From Pseudoips prasinana (taxonomy: Eukaryota > Arthropoda > Insecta > Lepidoptera > Nolidae): DNA of 64,000 nucleotides. The position numbers were made by a program, and so were the translations under genes. The stretch's first letter is position 1. Each line of letters opens with the position of its first letter. This document shows positions 10,576 to 20,718 of this stretch, piece by piece. The notes under the pieces are model-generated. The model ran no database searches. It worked only from the letters and a program-made list of their open reading frames with translations, and was not told the origin of the DNA. The stretch spans positions 6,448,001 through 6,512,000 of the forward strand of contig OX621255.1 of NCBI GenBank assembly GCA_951640165.1, in the 5' to 3' direction.

Positions 10576-11773
10576 CAAACATTTTGTTTATTATTGATCT
10601 TTTCGTAGAGTAGTATATCAATGTACATAATCAAACACACGCAGCCACATGCACACACCCACTCACACCACACCCACACGATTTAATCTTGTTTTATCTT
10701 ATGTATAATAACTGCCATAGATTGCACTGATAAATGTAAATTCTAATAAGGGGTTCGGGACTGAACCTCCTTTATACAGGTTGGCCTATAGCCTAGCTAG
10801 GAGATCAGCACTTCACCCACCTAATCTTAGTTATAAGAGAGTACAATCCTTTAATGTAAATTATTATTACTGCATTATGTATTACGATTCACCTTTGGTA
10901 ATAAAGATGTATTATTATATAATATGTTACCATAATCTTCTCAAAAGTCAGACAGGTTAACCTAGTTATTAGCAAAGCAATTTATTAACTTTTAAATTAT
11001 ATACCTAAATGCATTGTCAATGGCAATCGCGATCAAAGATGAGATTTAGAGTCTGCAGAAGAGCCTAGAGGTAAAGAAAAACTTCGTATCTTTGTGTGTA
11101 ATTTATGCACCAGCAAATCCGGCTCTGGCCGCCATCTTGAAAGTGCATTTACCACGTACATGCAATTTCCACGCGCTGGTAACATATATCATCATTCATA
11201 TGGTAACACTGGCGCTGATGTATCATTTTCGTAAACTATTCTTATCAATAGAAGTCAGGTGTTTGAACTTTGGTTATTGTATTTTTACGTGAAATTGTTT
11301 TATATTTTCACTGTAGGAGGTTAGACGGAATACGTGTACAGTACTCTGTACTGTATGCTTACAAATGGTATCGTTATAGTAGAAATAATTGGCAACAAAA
11401 GCGTTTCGGGCTAAACACGTGTACATTTCTGAAAAATACTCTAACTGAGTGAATTAATAGTTACTAAGATAATTTACATAAATAAAAATTGCGTTTTTGC
11501 TATTGGTCAAATATTTCTTGATTGATGGATTAGGAACTTACACTTAACTTACACTATGGTTGTAGCTTTTTTACAATGTCTATGCATTGGGTGACTTACA
11601 AAATCCATGAATAAATCTCAAACTTTGCTGGTGACTAACCAACCCGTGTTCTATATACGAAACGATAAAAGTTCTAATTTTAAAACATTCATTAAAACTG
11701 GGTCCTTATCATTTACTAGAGATCGCACTTATTCGAAATTAGACCATTAATGTTTTATTGTCAAAGACAATAG
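10576..11773. other. Intergenic; possible LINE/SINE tail
   Basis: Begins with the mariner 3' flank. An AC-rich low-complexity patch lies at 10633-10680. 'ggtaataaagatgtattatt' at about 10896-10915 looks like a retroelement 3' end. Otherwise nothing recognised. Confidence 0.45.
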
Positions 11774-12625
11774 ATACTAAAGACAATTATATCAAATCAT
11801 CAAATAGAACGAGTAAGTAAACACAAATACCTGGGTCTCCTGATTGACGACAGACTCAAATGGAATGAACACATACACTATGTAAGCGACAAATTAAGGG
11901 CAATTCTTGCAAAATTTCACCTAATAAAAACTAAGATCCCTTACACAACTCTCTTATACTTATATAAATCACTAGGTGAAAGCATTATCTGCTATGGTTT
12001 AAGCAGTTACGGCAGAACATTTAAATCTCATATGGATTCAATATACAAATTACAACTTAGAATAATGAAAGCTATAGTACCCCACAAAATAAAAAATAAA
12101 TTTAAAGAAAACTATCGGAAACTCTTTCACCACTGTCAAATTATACCAATACACGATCGGGTCAAGTATGCCCTACTTATTGAAAACTACTTCCATCAGG
12201 ACATACAACACGTGAAACACCACAATAAACAGACACGAAGCGCAAAATATAAAACTTTAACTTTACCTACATACAACAACTGGTATGGGAAACAGATGAT
12301 TGAGTACCAAATACCAAAGATAATCAATGACCTACCTTTAAATATTAAAAACCAAATTACTCAAAAAAACATGCACAAAAAATTTAAAGATTACTTCTTG
12401 AACAATATTGCATTATACTAAAAGTCGGCCAGTGTGGTACCGCACACTGTTATCGCTTGAGCATTTATCCTACTCGTATAGCTGCGCTGCGGCAGGTACA
12501 TAATTGTAAGAATACTGTTGTACGGACAAACCTGATTAGGTTTTTGATACACCGGGAACAACTTATGTAATTTTTATAATGATATAAATGGTTAATAATA
12601 AAAAAAAAAAAAAAAAAAAAAAAAA
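11774..12625 (+). mobile_element. 5'-truncated LINE with long A tail
   Basis: An open frame from just after a TAG at 11771 to the stop at 12419-12421 reads YLGLLIDDRLKWNEHI, the conserved block that follows the palm of LINE reverse transcriptases, then LQLRIMKAIVP and a C-terminus ending INDLPLNIKNQ...MHKKFKDYFLN. The family is jockey/CR1-like; the exact clade is uncertain. A ~175-base 3' UTR leads to 26 consecutive A (12600-12625). The catalytic part is missing, so this is a dead-on-arrival copy. The frame has no stop inside, so the insertion is not very old. Confidence 0.85.
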
Positions 12626-12886
12626 TAATTTTATCTGTTCTCAGTTTTGACACTCAGTTTGTCATCTCTGCTTTGTTTGTTTGTCAGTGTGGAAAAAGCA
12701 TGGTAGGGCGTGCAATGTTTCTTTTTTTAATAATTTAATGCCTATTATATAAAAATATTACCTTTCTTCACTACTCTCCATATGAATGTTTACAGTTCCA
12801 AGTTTCATACTCCTTTGTTTGTTTCCTTTGTTTTGTCCGCGCAATCTTCCTAAAAAGAAACAATGTTTTGCTTGTTGTATTATTTA

Positions 12887-13135
12887 GGCTGATTTCAGAG
12901 TGACGCGCGCGGCACGCGCCGGAGGCCAGCGCGTCTCAACAGCGGCGCGTGCGAGACGCGTCACTCTGAAACGCTAGCTGCCAGTAGAGGAGCTCGGGCA
13001 GCGCTGGCCGACGGCGTGCGTGTCACCGGCAGCGCGTTTGAACTGCGTGACTATGAAACGCAACTACTATCTAGTGTAATTGTAAGCGCGTGTGTTTGGC
13101 CGGCGCCGCACGCGCGCGTGACTCTGAAATCAGCC
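12887..13135. mobile_element. GC-rich MITE, PIF/Harbinger-like
   Basis: A 249-bp element whose ends are inverted repeats of about 25 bases with one mismatch, starting GGCTGATTTCAGAGT. It is flanked by TTA on both sides (12884-12886 and 13136-13138), the 3-bp target preference of PIF/Harbinger. The inside is far richer in G+C and CpG than its surroundings, with repeated 'gcgcg' blocks and a second internal near-palindrome (12900-12973). No coding capacity; it would need a transposase in trans. Confidence 0.85.
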
Positions 13136-13594
13136 TTATAACTAATAAAATCATAATCGAAGATATGTATATTTAAAAAGTTTTGACCTGAACTGTTTTT
13201 CAATCCTAAATTGCCAGTGCGGAGTTAACCTGTTGAACACTTGTTTAAAAAAAAAAGAAATTTTAGCTATCTGCTGTTATATCGCTTACAAATTGGCACT
13301 TTTCCTAACAATGGACATTATTAATAGCTTCTATAACAAAGTAACGATGCAATAAATAAACCAACCTCGTTTAACTTCACATTACCCTAATACCTATTTC
13401 ACGTTATTATAATAAAATTTTAATCTTACCTTAAAAGGCGTCTCATAATATATTCTTTACCGTAATTACACTTCCGAAATTAATATCCTGGGTATTTTGT
13501 ACCACGGTCTTTGTATATCAACTTTGTGGCCGGAGGTGCAAGATAAAAGATACCGTCTATTACACTGTTCCATAACATTCAGTACCGTATCACT
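13136..13594. other. Intergenic, nothing recognised
   Basis: AT-rich, no shared repeat noticed. Confidence 0.5.
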
Positions 13595-13842
13595 CACAGC
13601 TAGATGCTCTCACCGGTCTGTAAGTGATCGGCGAGGTTAAGCAACTAGGCTCGCGGTCAATCCATAGATGGGTGACCACCGAAGTGGTTTTTCTGAACGT
13701 GTCCCTATTTCGGTGGGCACGTTACGCTGTACTACGCTGAGCTTTGACAACAGTCGTTAGGCCATGTCAGAGGCCAAGGTACTGGGCGGCTTGAACAACT
13801 CTGACACTAGGGTAACCACTGCCCATACGATAAGTAAGTAAG
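13595..13842 (+). mobile_element. 5S rRNA-derived SINE (SINE3 type), copy 1
   Basis: The head reads like the internal promoter of a 5S rRNA gene: 'gatcggcgaggttaagcaac' (box A region) and 'catagatgggtgaccaccg' (box C region), with the right order and spacing. The body ('gtgtccctatttcggtgggc') is unrelated to 5S rRNA and the end has GTAA repeats ('aagtaagtaagta'). A second copy with the same body lies at 55262-55498. A true 5S gene would match throughout about 120 bases; this does not. Confidence 0.8.
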
Positions 13843-14520
13843 TACCATCCTACGAACACAGTACACTGACCCTGATTTATATATATTTACTGGTTTCTAC
13901 GTTACTTTATAAGGGAAAATAATATCGCGATTGAATTTTGGCTATGGCGGCCAGTCTCGGTACCATCTGCGCGGAACATATTAAAGTATACAAGGGTATG
14001 CGCAAACGCAGGTGCTGTTTATTATGACCTACCTTCTCATAATCCGATAGGACAGTTGGCTGACAAGAGAGATAAAATTTCAGTTACAGAACCGACGTCT
14101 TTACGTGCTTTGCGTGGCACGGGGAGTAATATCCCCAACTTCCAGGATTTTGGGCTGATAATGAGATTTTTTTTAGGAAATATCCCATTATCAGTGTTGT
14201 ATCATCACTGGGATTCGACCTCGCTGTTTGCGGTTGAACAAGCTACCGATTGACCTACGAACCAGGATGGCAGACCAGCAGAAGCAAACCTCATGATATA
14301 CATAATATGGTTATAGTTGCTGTATGAGAAGTGGAAGTATCACTGGAATCCACTGTAATTCACTGGAACCATGGCTTAAGAGTTGAAACGGCTGAAGAAT
14401 TTAACTAAAACCAGGCAGGCCAGTGACTAGCTTCAATGGCCGGCCTGCTTTTAATCAAGGAGTTTATGCCAGACAGAACGAATTATGTAGCAGTGTATAT
14501 GTAATAGTTTCAGAGTAAAT
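13843..14520. other. Intergenic, nothing recognised
   Basis: A 65-codon plus frame at 14056-14253 has no motif. A short inverted pair 'ggccggcctg' / 'caggcaggccag' lies at about 14413-14450. Confidence 0.5.
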
Positions 14521-14527
14521 TCTTTGT

Positions 14528-14720
14528 CGTTTTTTTTTTTTTTTTATATCTCAGGGCGATAAACGTGCAAGTGGGTCACCTGATGGTAAGTGATTTAAGA
14601 GTCAGCAACAAGTGTTATTGACCCTTCTCCCCCCTATGAGCTCTGACGACCTTACTCACACTCAGAAACACAACATTCTTCTGTAAGGTGGAGGTACTTA
14701 CCTCCACCTTACAGACGTAC
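14528..14720 (-). repeat. LINE/SINE tail with perfect 36-base palindrome
   Basis: After a T run (14528-14545) comes 'gtgcaagtgggtcacctgat', the 3' end of the minus-strand LINE family L2 (38793-39083), followed by the variant body also seen at 56010-56170 ('ctatgagctctg', 'cttactcacactcag'). At 14680-14715 the sequence is a perfect palindrome (16+1 paired bases per arm, CT/… centre), absent from the 56-kb relative. Confidence 0.7.
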
Positions 14721-15359
14721 CCCAGTCGGGCTGCTCATTGAGCGAATGAACCTCTACCTCTCTTGAGCCGTTGTTTACCAAGAGCCTATAAATAATGAGT
14801 GAAACATGTTTTTGCAGAGTGGGCACCATACGTGCGTACGTACGTACCATACGACCAAGAAATACAGGTAGAATGAATTAAGTTGATCCAATCATTTACG
14901 AGGTTTGAAATCAATACATTTCAGTAAGAAAAAGGGAGTCCCAGTATCTACTGGCATTAACACCGTTGTTTCTTTTTGATGACAGCATTACAGAACGGTG
15001 TTACAGGCTCCCAGCCAAATGTAATAACAGGGGCCTATACGACCCAGGTAAGAGGTAATTACTTACCGAAACCGTACGTCCTTGACGGGTTAATATTCTG
15101 AAAAAAAAAAACATACAGGTTAGCTGTGCATATTAAAGATGTGGTTTACGATGGGTTTTATTTGTTGTGTTCATATTGCGTGTTTTGTTTTTTATGCGCC
15201 TTTATATTCCAAGCAGGTGGCTGGAAGTATCATAATATACCTATTTAGGAACAGACGAAAAATATATTCTCTTCAAAATGGTGCTACTTTGTTAGATCAT
15301 TCTCTATTTTTTTACGTGGATGCTAGCAGATAGGCAGAATATGAGATAAACTAAATGAT
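14721..15359. other. Intergenic, nothing recognised
   Basis: A short ACGT-rich tract 'cgtgcgtacgtacgtacc' at about 14828-14846. No gene seen. Confidence 0.5.
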
Positions 15360-15500
15360 GTACAGACGCCAGCACATCAAGCTACACCAATCTGTCAAAT
15401 TTCCCCAATTGAAAGTGAACCTTATTCTTATGTGATAAAGTTAAAAATCTATAAAATAAATTTGACAGATTGGGGTAGTTGAATGTGCTGGCGTCTGTAC
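15360..15500. mobile_element. Foldback MITE M1 (141 bp)
   Basis: Starts GTACAGACGCCAGCACAT and ends with its reverse complement; the arms are about 55 bases and almost perfect, enclosing an AT-rich loop. If TA is the duplicated target, the element begins CAGACGCC, a Tc1/mariner-like configuration. Other copies: 50588-50728, 52258-52398, a right-hand part nested in repeat E1 at 21812-21923 and 31658-31769, and a left-hand part at 60685-60782. Confidence 0.88.
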
Positions 15501-15521
15501 ATTGCAATGATTTGCTGATTT

Positions 15522-15890
15522 AGGTAGTGCTAAGCCAAAGATCGTGGGTTCCATCCCCACACAGGACTAATCTTTGTGTGATTAGTACGATTATTTGTTC
15601 TGCGTCTACATACATAGACTCTCACCTGTTTCCCAGAGGGGTAGGCAGAGACAACGGACTTCCTTTTGTCACAATCCTTGAACACCTGTTTCGCCTCGTT
15701 AACTGTCATTATATTCTCCATACATGAAGATAATAGATTAGATTATTTTGTGTGTAGATGTAATTTATCTATAATATGTGTCTATTTAAAAATATTAAAG
15801 TATGTTTATCAATTGTCCGGTTGCCATAGTACAGCCTCAGCTTATTTTGGGATCAGATCAAATTAGTTGTCTCAAGATATTTTTTTATGT
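15522..15890 (+). mobile_element. Diverged S1-like SINE interrupted by a LINE-end fragment
   Basis: B box 'gggttccatcccc' at about 15546, tail 'ccatagtacagcctcag', 'ttttgggatcagatc' and 'tctcaagatat'. The middle (15603-15728) is foreign: it is the 'NIMTVNEAK' fragment listed separately. Confidence 0.6.
15603..15728 (-). repeat. Repeated C-terminal reading-frame fragment (NIMTVNEAK family)
   Basis: The minus strand reads MENIMTVNEAKQVFKD, then KRKSVVSAYPSGK. The same frame occurs at 57436-57624 (MNNIMTVNDAKEVCRDRNKW) and 60449-60590 (plus). Keeping the same frame across three diverged copies suggests a real protein end in the parent element, probably a LINE. I do not recognise the family with certainty. 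Confidence 0.55.
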
Positions 15891-16162
15891 AGGTGATATT
15901 TATATGCTTTTTAGAAACGTCACCATTCTGGGTTGTATGTGAATGATTATACCATATTAATTAACCAACAATTAATTCAACATGTATAATCTTAGTTTAA
16001 AACCTCACACGGATCCCCGTTTGTGAACCCTGGACAGTTAAATTTATGAGTTCCCAGTTTGGAATATTGTTAGTTAAGGTGTTTAGTTTTATGAGTATAT
16101 TGATATACTCTTAAAATAAAATAAAAATAATATTGATACTATTGATTCTCAAATATGTTCAA

Positions 16163-16982
16163 GGTTCAAAATAAAATAAAATAACAAAGGTTTTTACTGA
16201 CGTAGACTTTAAAAAAACCGGCCAAGTGCGAGTCGGACTCGCCCATGAAGGGTTCCGTAGCAGCAAGTATTTCAATTGATTAAATGAAAGGTAAATTGCG
16301 GTTTACGATTTATGAAGTATTAGACCTCGTTCAAACTTATTTTCGTTGTTAGTTTACATGGTCCTGTACATCATATATTTTTTTTATTAGTTTTATCATT
16401 ATTTTAGAAGTTACAAGGAGCGGGGGACACTCAATTTACTACTTTGGACGTGTCTCTCGCGCAAACTTTTCAGTTTAGAAAAAAATGATACTAGAAACGT
16501 CAATATCATTTTTGAAGACCTATCCATAGATGACCTACATGTATGAGCATGATGAAAAAAAAAATTGAGTTTCAGTTCTATGTATGGGGAACCCCCAAAA
16601 TTATCGTTATTTTTCTATTTTTGTGTGAAAATCTTAATGCGGTTCACAGAATACATCTACGTACCAAGTTTCAATAGTACAGCTCTTATACCTAGTTCCG
16701 GAAAAAAGTGGTTGTGACATACGGACGGACAGAAAGACAGACATGACGAATCTTATAGGTTCCGTTTTTTGTCATTTGGCTACGGAACCCTAAAACGCGC
16801 TTGTAAATAGTCAGAACATGTTTGTAGTGTGCATACACATTGTCGGTATTAAGTAAGCATAATTATTTCTAGGTACCTACATATAGATATTTAAGTACAC
16901 GGAGTGGATGAATAAAATTTTAATATAACATTTAATTTAAGATTTTATGATTTAGCTAGCTTATATTAAGTTATTGTCAAGC
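16163..16982 (+). repeat. Dispersed repeat E2 split by repeat E1
   Basis: E2 sequence 'ggtttttactgacgtagac' runs into 'tttaaaaaaa', is broken at about 16214, and resumes at 16796 with 'cgcgcttgtaaatagtcag' through 'agttattgtcaag'. The uninterrupted copy at 6999-7214 shows where the join was. Confidence 0.75.
16214..16795 (+). mobile_element. Dispersed repeat E1, copy a (about 580 bp)
   Basis: Starts 'aaaccggccaagtgcgagtc' with the 13-base palindrome CGAGTCGGACTCG, then 'gaagggttccgtagc', and ends 'ggctacggaaccctaaaa', so AGGGTTCCGTAGC recurs inverted near both ends. 'cggacggacagaaagacaga' near the end is the seed of the GTCT/GACA microsatellite seen expanded at 24383-24450. No coding capacity. 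Widespread in Lepidoptera as far as I recall; class not settled by this sequence. Other copies: 21744-22300, 24331-24978 (minus), 31590-32146, 35433-36043 (minus). Confidence 0.75.
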
Positions 16983-17317
16983 TTATATATAGTTTTAAGT
17001 ATCGAAGTTTTAGATAGAATATATATAAAGTGCAGTGTTTATTAAGAACATGTAAATAATTATATTCCGACCTGCGAAGCTGCGATTCAAACCCGAGACC
17101 TTATTATCTGTGTTTAGTACAAATAGTTATAACTAAAACGTGACAACTTATACTGAAAGTTGACATTATTTCGACTACGAGACCACATTAGTAATCTGCT
17201 CTTAACCAAAGTTAAACAATATTTTACCGCTTCAACATTGTACAAGATGAATGAACATAATGCCTTAGGTACTCAATAAAAGCCGGATACGTGAGAACCA
17301 AGTAAAACCGCACACAA
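16983..17317. other. Intergenic, nothing recognised
   Basis: AT-rich. A decayed tRNA-like B box ('gcgattcaaacccgagacc' in minus sense) at about 17081-17100 suggests an old SINE relic. Confidence 0.45.
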
Positions 17318-17534
17318 AAGTACCAGGGGAGCAGCAAAGCTTTACAATTAATCCGACACTCGGCAACGGATTAACGTGACACGGGCCTTAAATCCCACGG
17401 CGCTTCGCATTATCCTTCAAATTGTACAGTACATTTCAGCCAGAATTGATACAATTTCAACACGTTTTCCATTTTTGAATTCGAATGTGAAATATCGGTT
17501 AGAGCTCCCCGTGAAATCTGGTTTCCTGGTATTT
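17318..17534. mobile_element. MITE-like element with AAGTACCAGG ends, copy 2
   Basis: Begins 'aagtaccaggggagcagc', ends 'gtttcctggtattt'. Same ends as 2799-2943; the interior differs. Confidence 0.45.
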
Positions 17535-17930
17535 GGCGTTAAAGTTGGATTGGTAATATTTGATACGATTCTATTTACTGTCCAATATTTATTTGCACAA
17601 GAACTAATAATAAAATGATATTAATTTTGGTTCCATTATTTATCCATATGTGTGCAGGTTTTGAGGGAACTATCATTACTGAATATTTCCCCACTGACTG
17701 AACAAGCAGGCTCGTGATTACTGCCATTAACGGTTGCCATGATATGCAGGAGCCACGGGCATCAAACCCGAATCAACCTGTACGCGCATTTATGTTCTGT
17801 AAATTATACGAGATATTCTGGCTACTGGCGCTTCCAAAAATCTAACCATAAAAATATAAACCTACTTGTAAAATAATCCTCTATATAAAATAACTATTTT
17901 ATGTGTATTTATATAATATACAAGCTGCGC
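17535..17930. other. Intergenic, nothing recognised
   Basis: No gene or shared repeat seen. Confidence 0.5.
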
Positions 17931-18225
17931 CCCGCGGTTTCACCCGCGTTTTAGTATTTTTGGCGTAAAATATACGACTTTCTACTATTAGTAGAATGTG
18001 TACCTCTAGCGGTTAGCGGTAGATTTTTCCTACTTACTTGACACTTATCGTCATATTTTGGACAATTCACACTATATCTTTAAAAATTGTAGCCTATGTG
18101 TTTTAATGATGTGTAAGCTAAATTATTGTAAAGTTTCATTAAAATCCATTCGGTAGTTTTGACGTGAAAGAGTAACAAACATCCATCCACACTTACAAAC
18201 TTTCACGTTTATAATATAAGTAGGA
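17931..18225 (-). mobile_element. Short non-autonomous Helitron-like element H1
   Basis: On the minus strand it starts TCCTACTTATATTATAAA and ends with a GC hairpin ('gcgggtgaaaccgcgggg') followed by 'cgcagcttg', a decayed CTAG end. The TC start, 3' hairpin and CTRR end are Helitron hallmarks. No Rep/helicase coding. Confidence 0.75.
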
Positions 18226-18616
18226 CTAGTTTATGGCATACACAGTGTGTTGATGAACTTCTCTTATGAATTAGCCTGTCCTAGGAACATATGCATTATG
18301 CAAGAACATGCACTGTTTCACTAGTTCACACATGCTGTGTTTAGTGATCGTAAATACATACGGACTGTAAAGTTTTCAGTTTATGCTTTAACTTTAGTAG
18401 AAAATTAATATGTTTCGCTAATGCAGTGTATCCAATACCGTATCAACATAACGTTAAACGACCTGAGACATGCTAGCTGTCGCCATTATAATGAGCGACT
18501 GCCGATAATAATTATGGCCAGCTCAGGTGTATGAAGCTTAAAGCCGAATGGGATACAAATTAGTAACTCTTGTTTAAGAAGCTATGCTAGTAGGTTTCGG
18601 TTTTAACTTATAATAA
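18226..18616. other. Intergenic, nothing recognised
   Basis: No gene or shared repeat seen. Confidence 0.5.
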
Positions 18617-18864
18617 TAATAATAATATTTAGGGACAATGTCACACAGATCATCCTAGCCCCAAACTAAGCAAAGGTTGTACTATGGGTGCCAGACGAAG
18701 ATATACATACTTATATAGATAGATAAATACTTAAATACATAGAAAACATCCATGACTCCGAAACAAATATTCGTGCTCATCACACAAATATTTACACTTA
18801 CCGGGATTCGCACCCAGGACCACCAGCTTTGTAGGCAGGAGCACTACCAACTAGGCTACGGTGA
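18617..18864 (-). mobile_element. tRNA-derived SINE S2, minus copy
   Basis: Reverse complement of the S2 element at 39489-39750. Head end: 'tagcctagttggtagtgctc' A-box region and 'gggtgcgaatcccgg' B-box region on the minus strand; tail is an ATT repeat at 18617-18634. Confidence 0.85.
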
Positions 18865-19298
18865 CTGCCGTACTTAAACGTAAACTTATGATTTACGACA
18901 CAAGTGAGATTATTTTACAGGTGTGCCAAAGTTCACATATCTATTTTGTATGTCTGGGGGAATGGGCACCCCTGAACAAGGAAGTCGTGAGCATTTTACG
19001 GACAGGTGAATTATACATGAAATATCTGTATTTGTCGCAGTAAATTAAACATTTTATTTTACTTGTTCAGAAAATTTAATTCAAGTTTGTTACAAAAGAG
19101 AATAGGCCTATTCTGCTGATTATAAGGATTTGTGAACCAACGCTTGAGATAAATATTGGGATGTTTTAGCTGAGGACCACTCCCGGTTGACCACTCACTA
19201 AATCGGAATCTATCGATAATTAAACTCCGTATCATGAAATGGCGATGGTAACTAAATATAAAGACATATATCGTTACCATCACCATAATCATCGAATA
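18865..19298. other. Intergenic, nothing recognised
   Basis: No gene or shared repeat seen. Confidence 0.5.
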
Positions 19299-19440
19299 CA
19301 CGTGTGGCGCAGCGGTTAAGACAGCTATCTCGCCACACCGTATCCCGGGTTCGATTCCCACGCAGTACAATTATTTGCGTGTGTTCAAGTTGCAAGTGTT
19401 CTGAGTTCTGAGTTTGGATGGATGTTCTTTGTGGCCATCA
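19299..19440 (+). mobile_element. tRNA-like SINE S3
   Basis: Head 'gtgtggcgcagcggttaaga' (A-box region) and B box 'gggttcgattccc' at about 19347-19359. Short tail, end not clear. Confidence 0.7.
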
Positions 19441-19732
19441 TTCGAGATTCCCACACTCAATTTCCTAGTGGGGGCGTTTTTTTATAAAAAGAAAAAATAC
19501 TGAGAGATCCTGCTCTTCAAAATAGGTTCTATTATATCTGCTGAAAGATACAATATCCGTCCGTCATTCGGCCATCGAACGAAATTACAGGTACGTGTGA
19601 ATACTGTATATGATCTTAGAATGCAACGGTTTGGAAAAATATAGGAGAGGTGGGGATAAGTATAACCAGAATCAAAAGGGTATAAGGACTTCTCTATAAG
19701 AAGCGTACTAAAGTACAAACTGTTCAAACTGT

Positions 19733-19980
19733 TTTTTTTTTTTTTTTTTTTTTAATAATAATAATTTCTTTATTCTCCAAAAGATTTGTACAGATTCATA
19801 GTAAATCTAAATAGTACCTACAATAGTATGGTGGCCCGCACGTCAGGCAACCCACAACAACGTCGAAAAAATTCCTTATAGTAACTTGTGTTCTACCGGT
19901 TCTGGGGGATAAGTAAAGGAAATAGGGCCTATAAAAGGAATAAGATAAGATAAGCTATACAGAGCTATTTTTTCCATACA
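19733..19980 (-). repeat. LINE 3' end with poly(A), minus strand
   Basis: A T run (19732-19753) followed by ATT repeats and, read on the minus strand, 'gagaataaagaaattatt', i.e. a polyadenylation signal just before the A tail. The rest is a non-coding 3' UTR ('actattgtaggtactattta'). Family not identified. Confidence 0.65.
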
Positions 19981-20238
19981 ACCATGCAAACTCTTCTTGA
20001 GTTGGTAGACCTTAATACTTGGAGGCCGAGAGAGATGACCTAAACGCATTAGTAACTAACGTAACTTAGTTCGCATTCAGCTACGGTAAAGGTAATCTAA
20101 ACATTTTGGAGTTCGTAGCAGAAAGATAGAAATGCTACGGCGTAGTCGCTACGGCGTAGCGACGTAGTCTAATTTTAATATGGATCATTTTATTTGTGTA
20201 CATGTACTGTGTATGTAGGTAGGTGCATCAGAGTTTGT
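19981..20238. other. Intergenic up to the duplication boundary
   Basis: Contains a small inverted motif 'gctacggcgtagtcgctacg' at about 20141-20160. The tandem duplication starts at 20239. Confidence 0.5.
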
Positions 20239-20489
20239 AAAAACCTGCGTCTGAAGAAAAGGTGTATACAATGTGTGTTTTCTTAATAACGAAAACAGAT
20301 ATATGTGGGTATATCTAGCCTAGAGTATATGGAAACTAGTTATATTTAATTACGTAGTCATCGCCAGATCAGAGACTTACTTTCTCATTATTTATATAAT
20401 AAGGGCGGCTTGTTTTAGAGCAAATATACCTATAATTTGGCATTGACGGTATTTCATGGAAAATAAATTGAAAAATGATGTACCTATAT

Positions 20490-20718
20490 GTAGGTGGCGT
20501 GGTTGTTAAATGCTTCCTTTACACGCCGCAGGTCATGGGTTCGATACCCACCCAGGACAGATATTTGTGAGCATGAACATGTCTGTTTGCCCTGAGTCTG
20601 GGTGTAATTATCTATATACCTAAGTATGTATTTATTTTTTATATGTAGTAAATCAGTTATCTAGTTTCTATAATCCAAGCTCTGCTTAGTTTGTGAATAA
20701 TGTTCCAGGATATTAAAA
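20490..20718 (+). mobile_element. tRNA-derived SINE S1 (unit A)
   Basis: A-box region 'ggtggcgtggttgttaaatg', B-box 'gggttcgatacccac', tail 'tgttccaggatatta'. Duplicated at 26847-27076 with two small indels. Confidence 0.85.

Noticed and set aside
13600..13720. Possible functional 5S rRNA gene
   Set aside because: Similarity is limited to the promoter boxes; the rest is unlike 5S rRNA and the unit ends in a SINE body with a second copy elsewhere.
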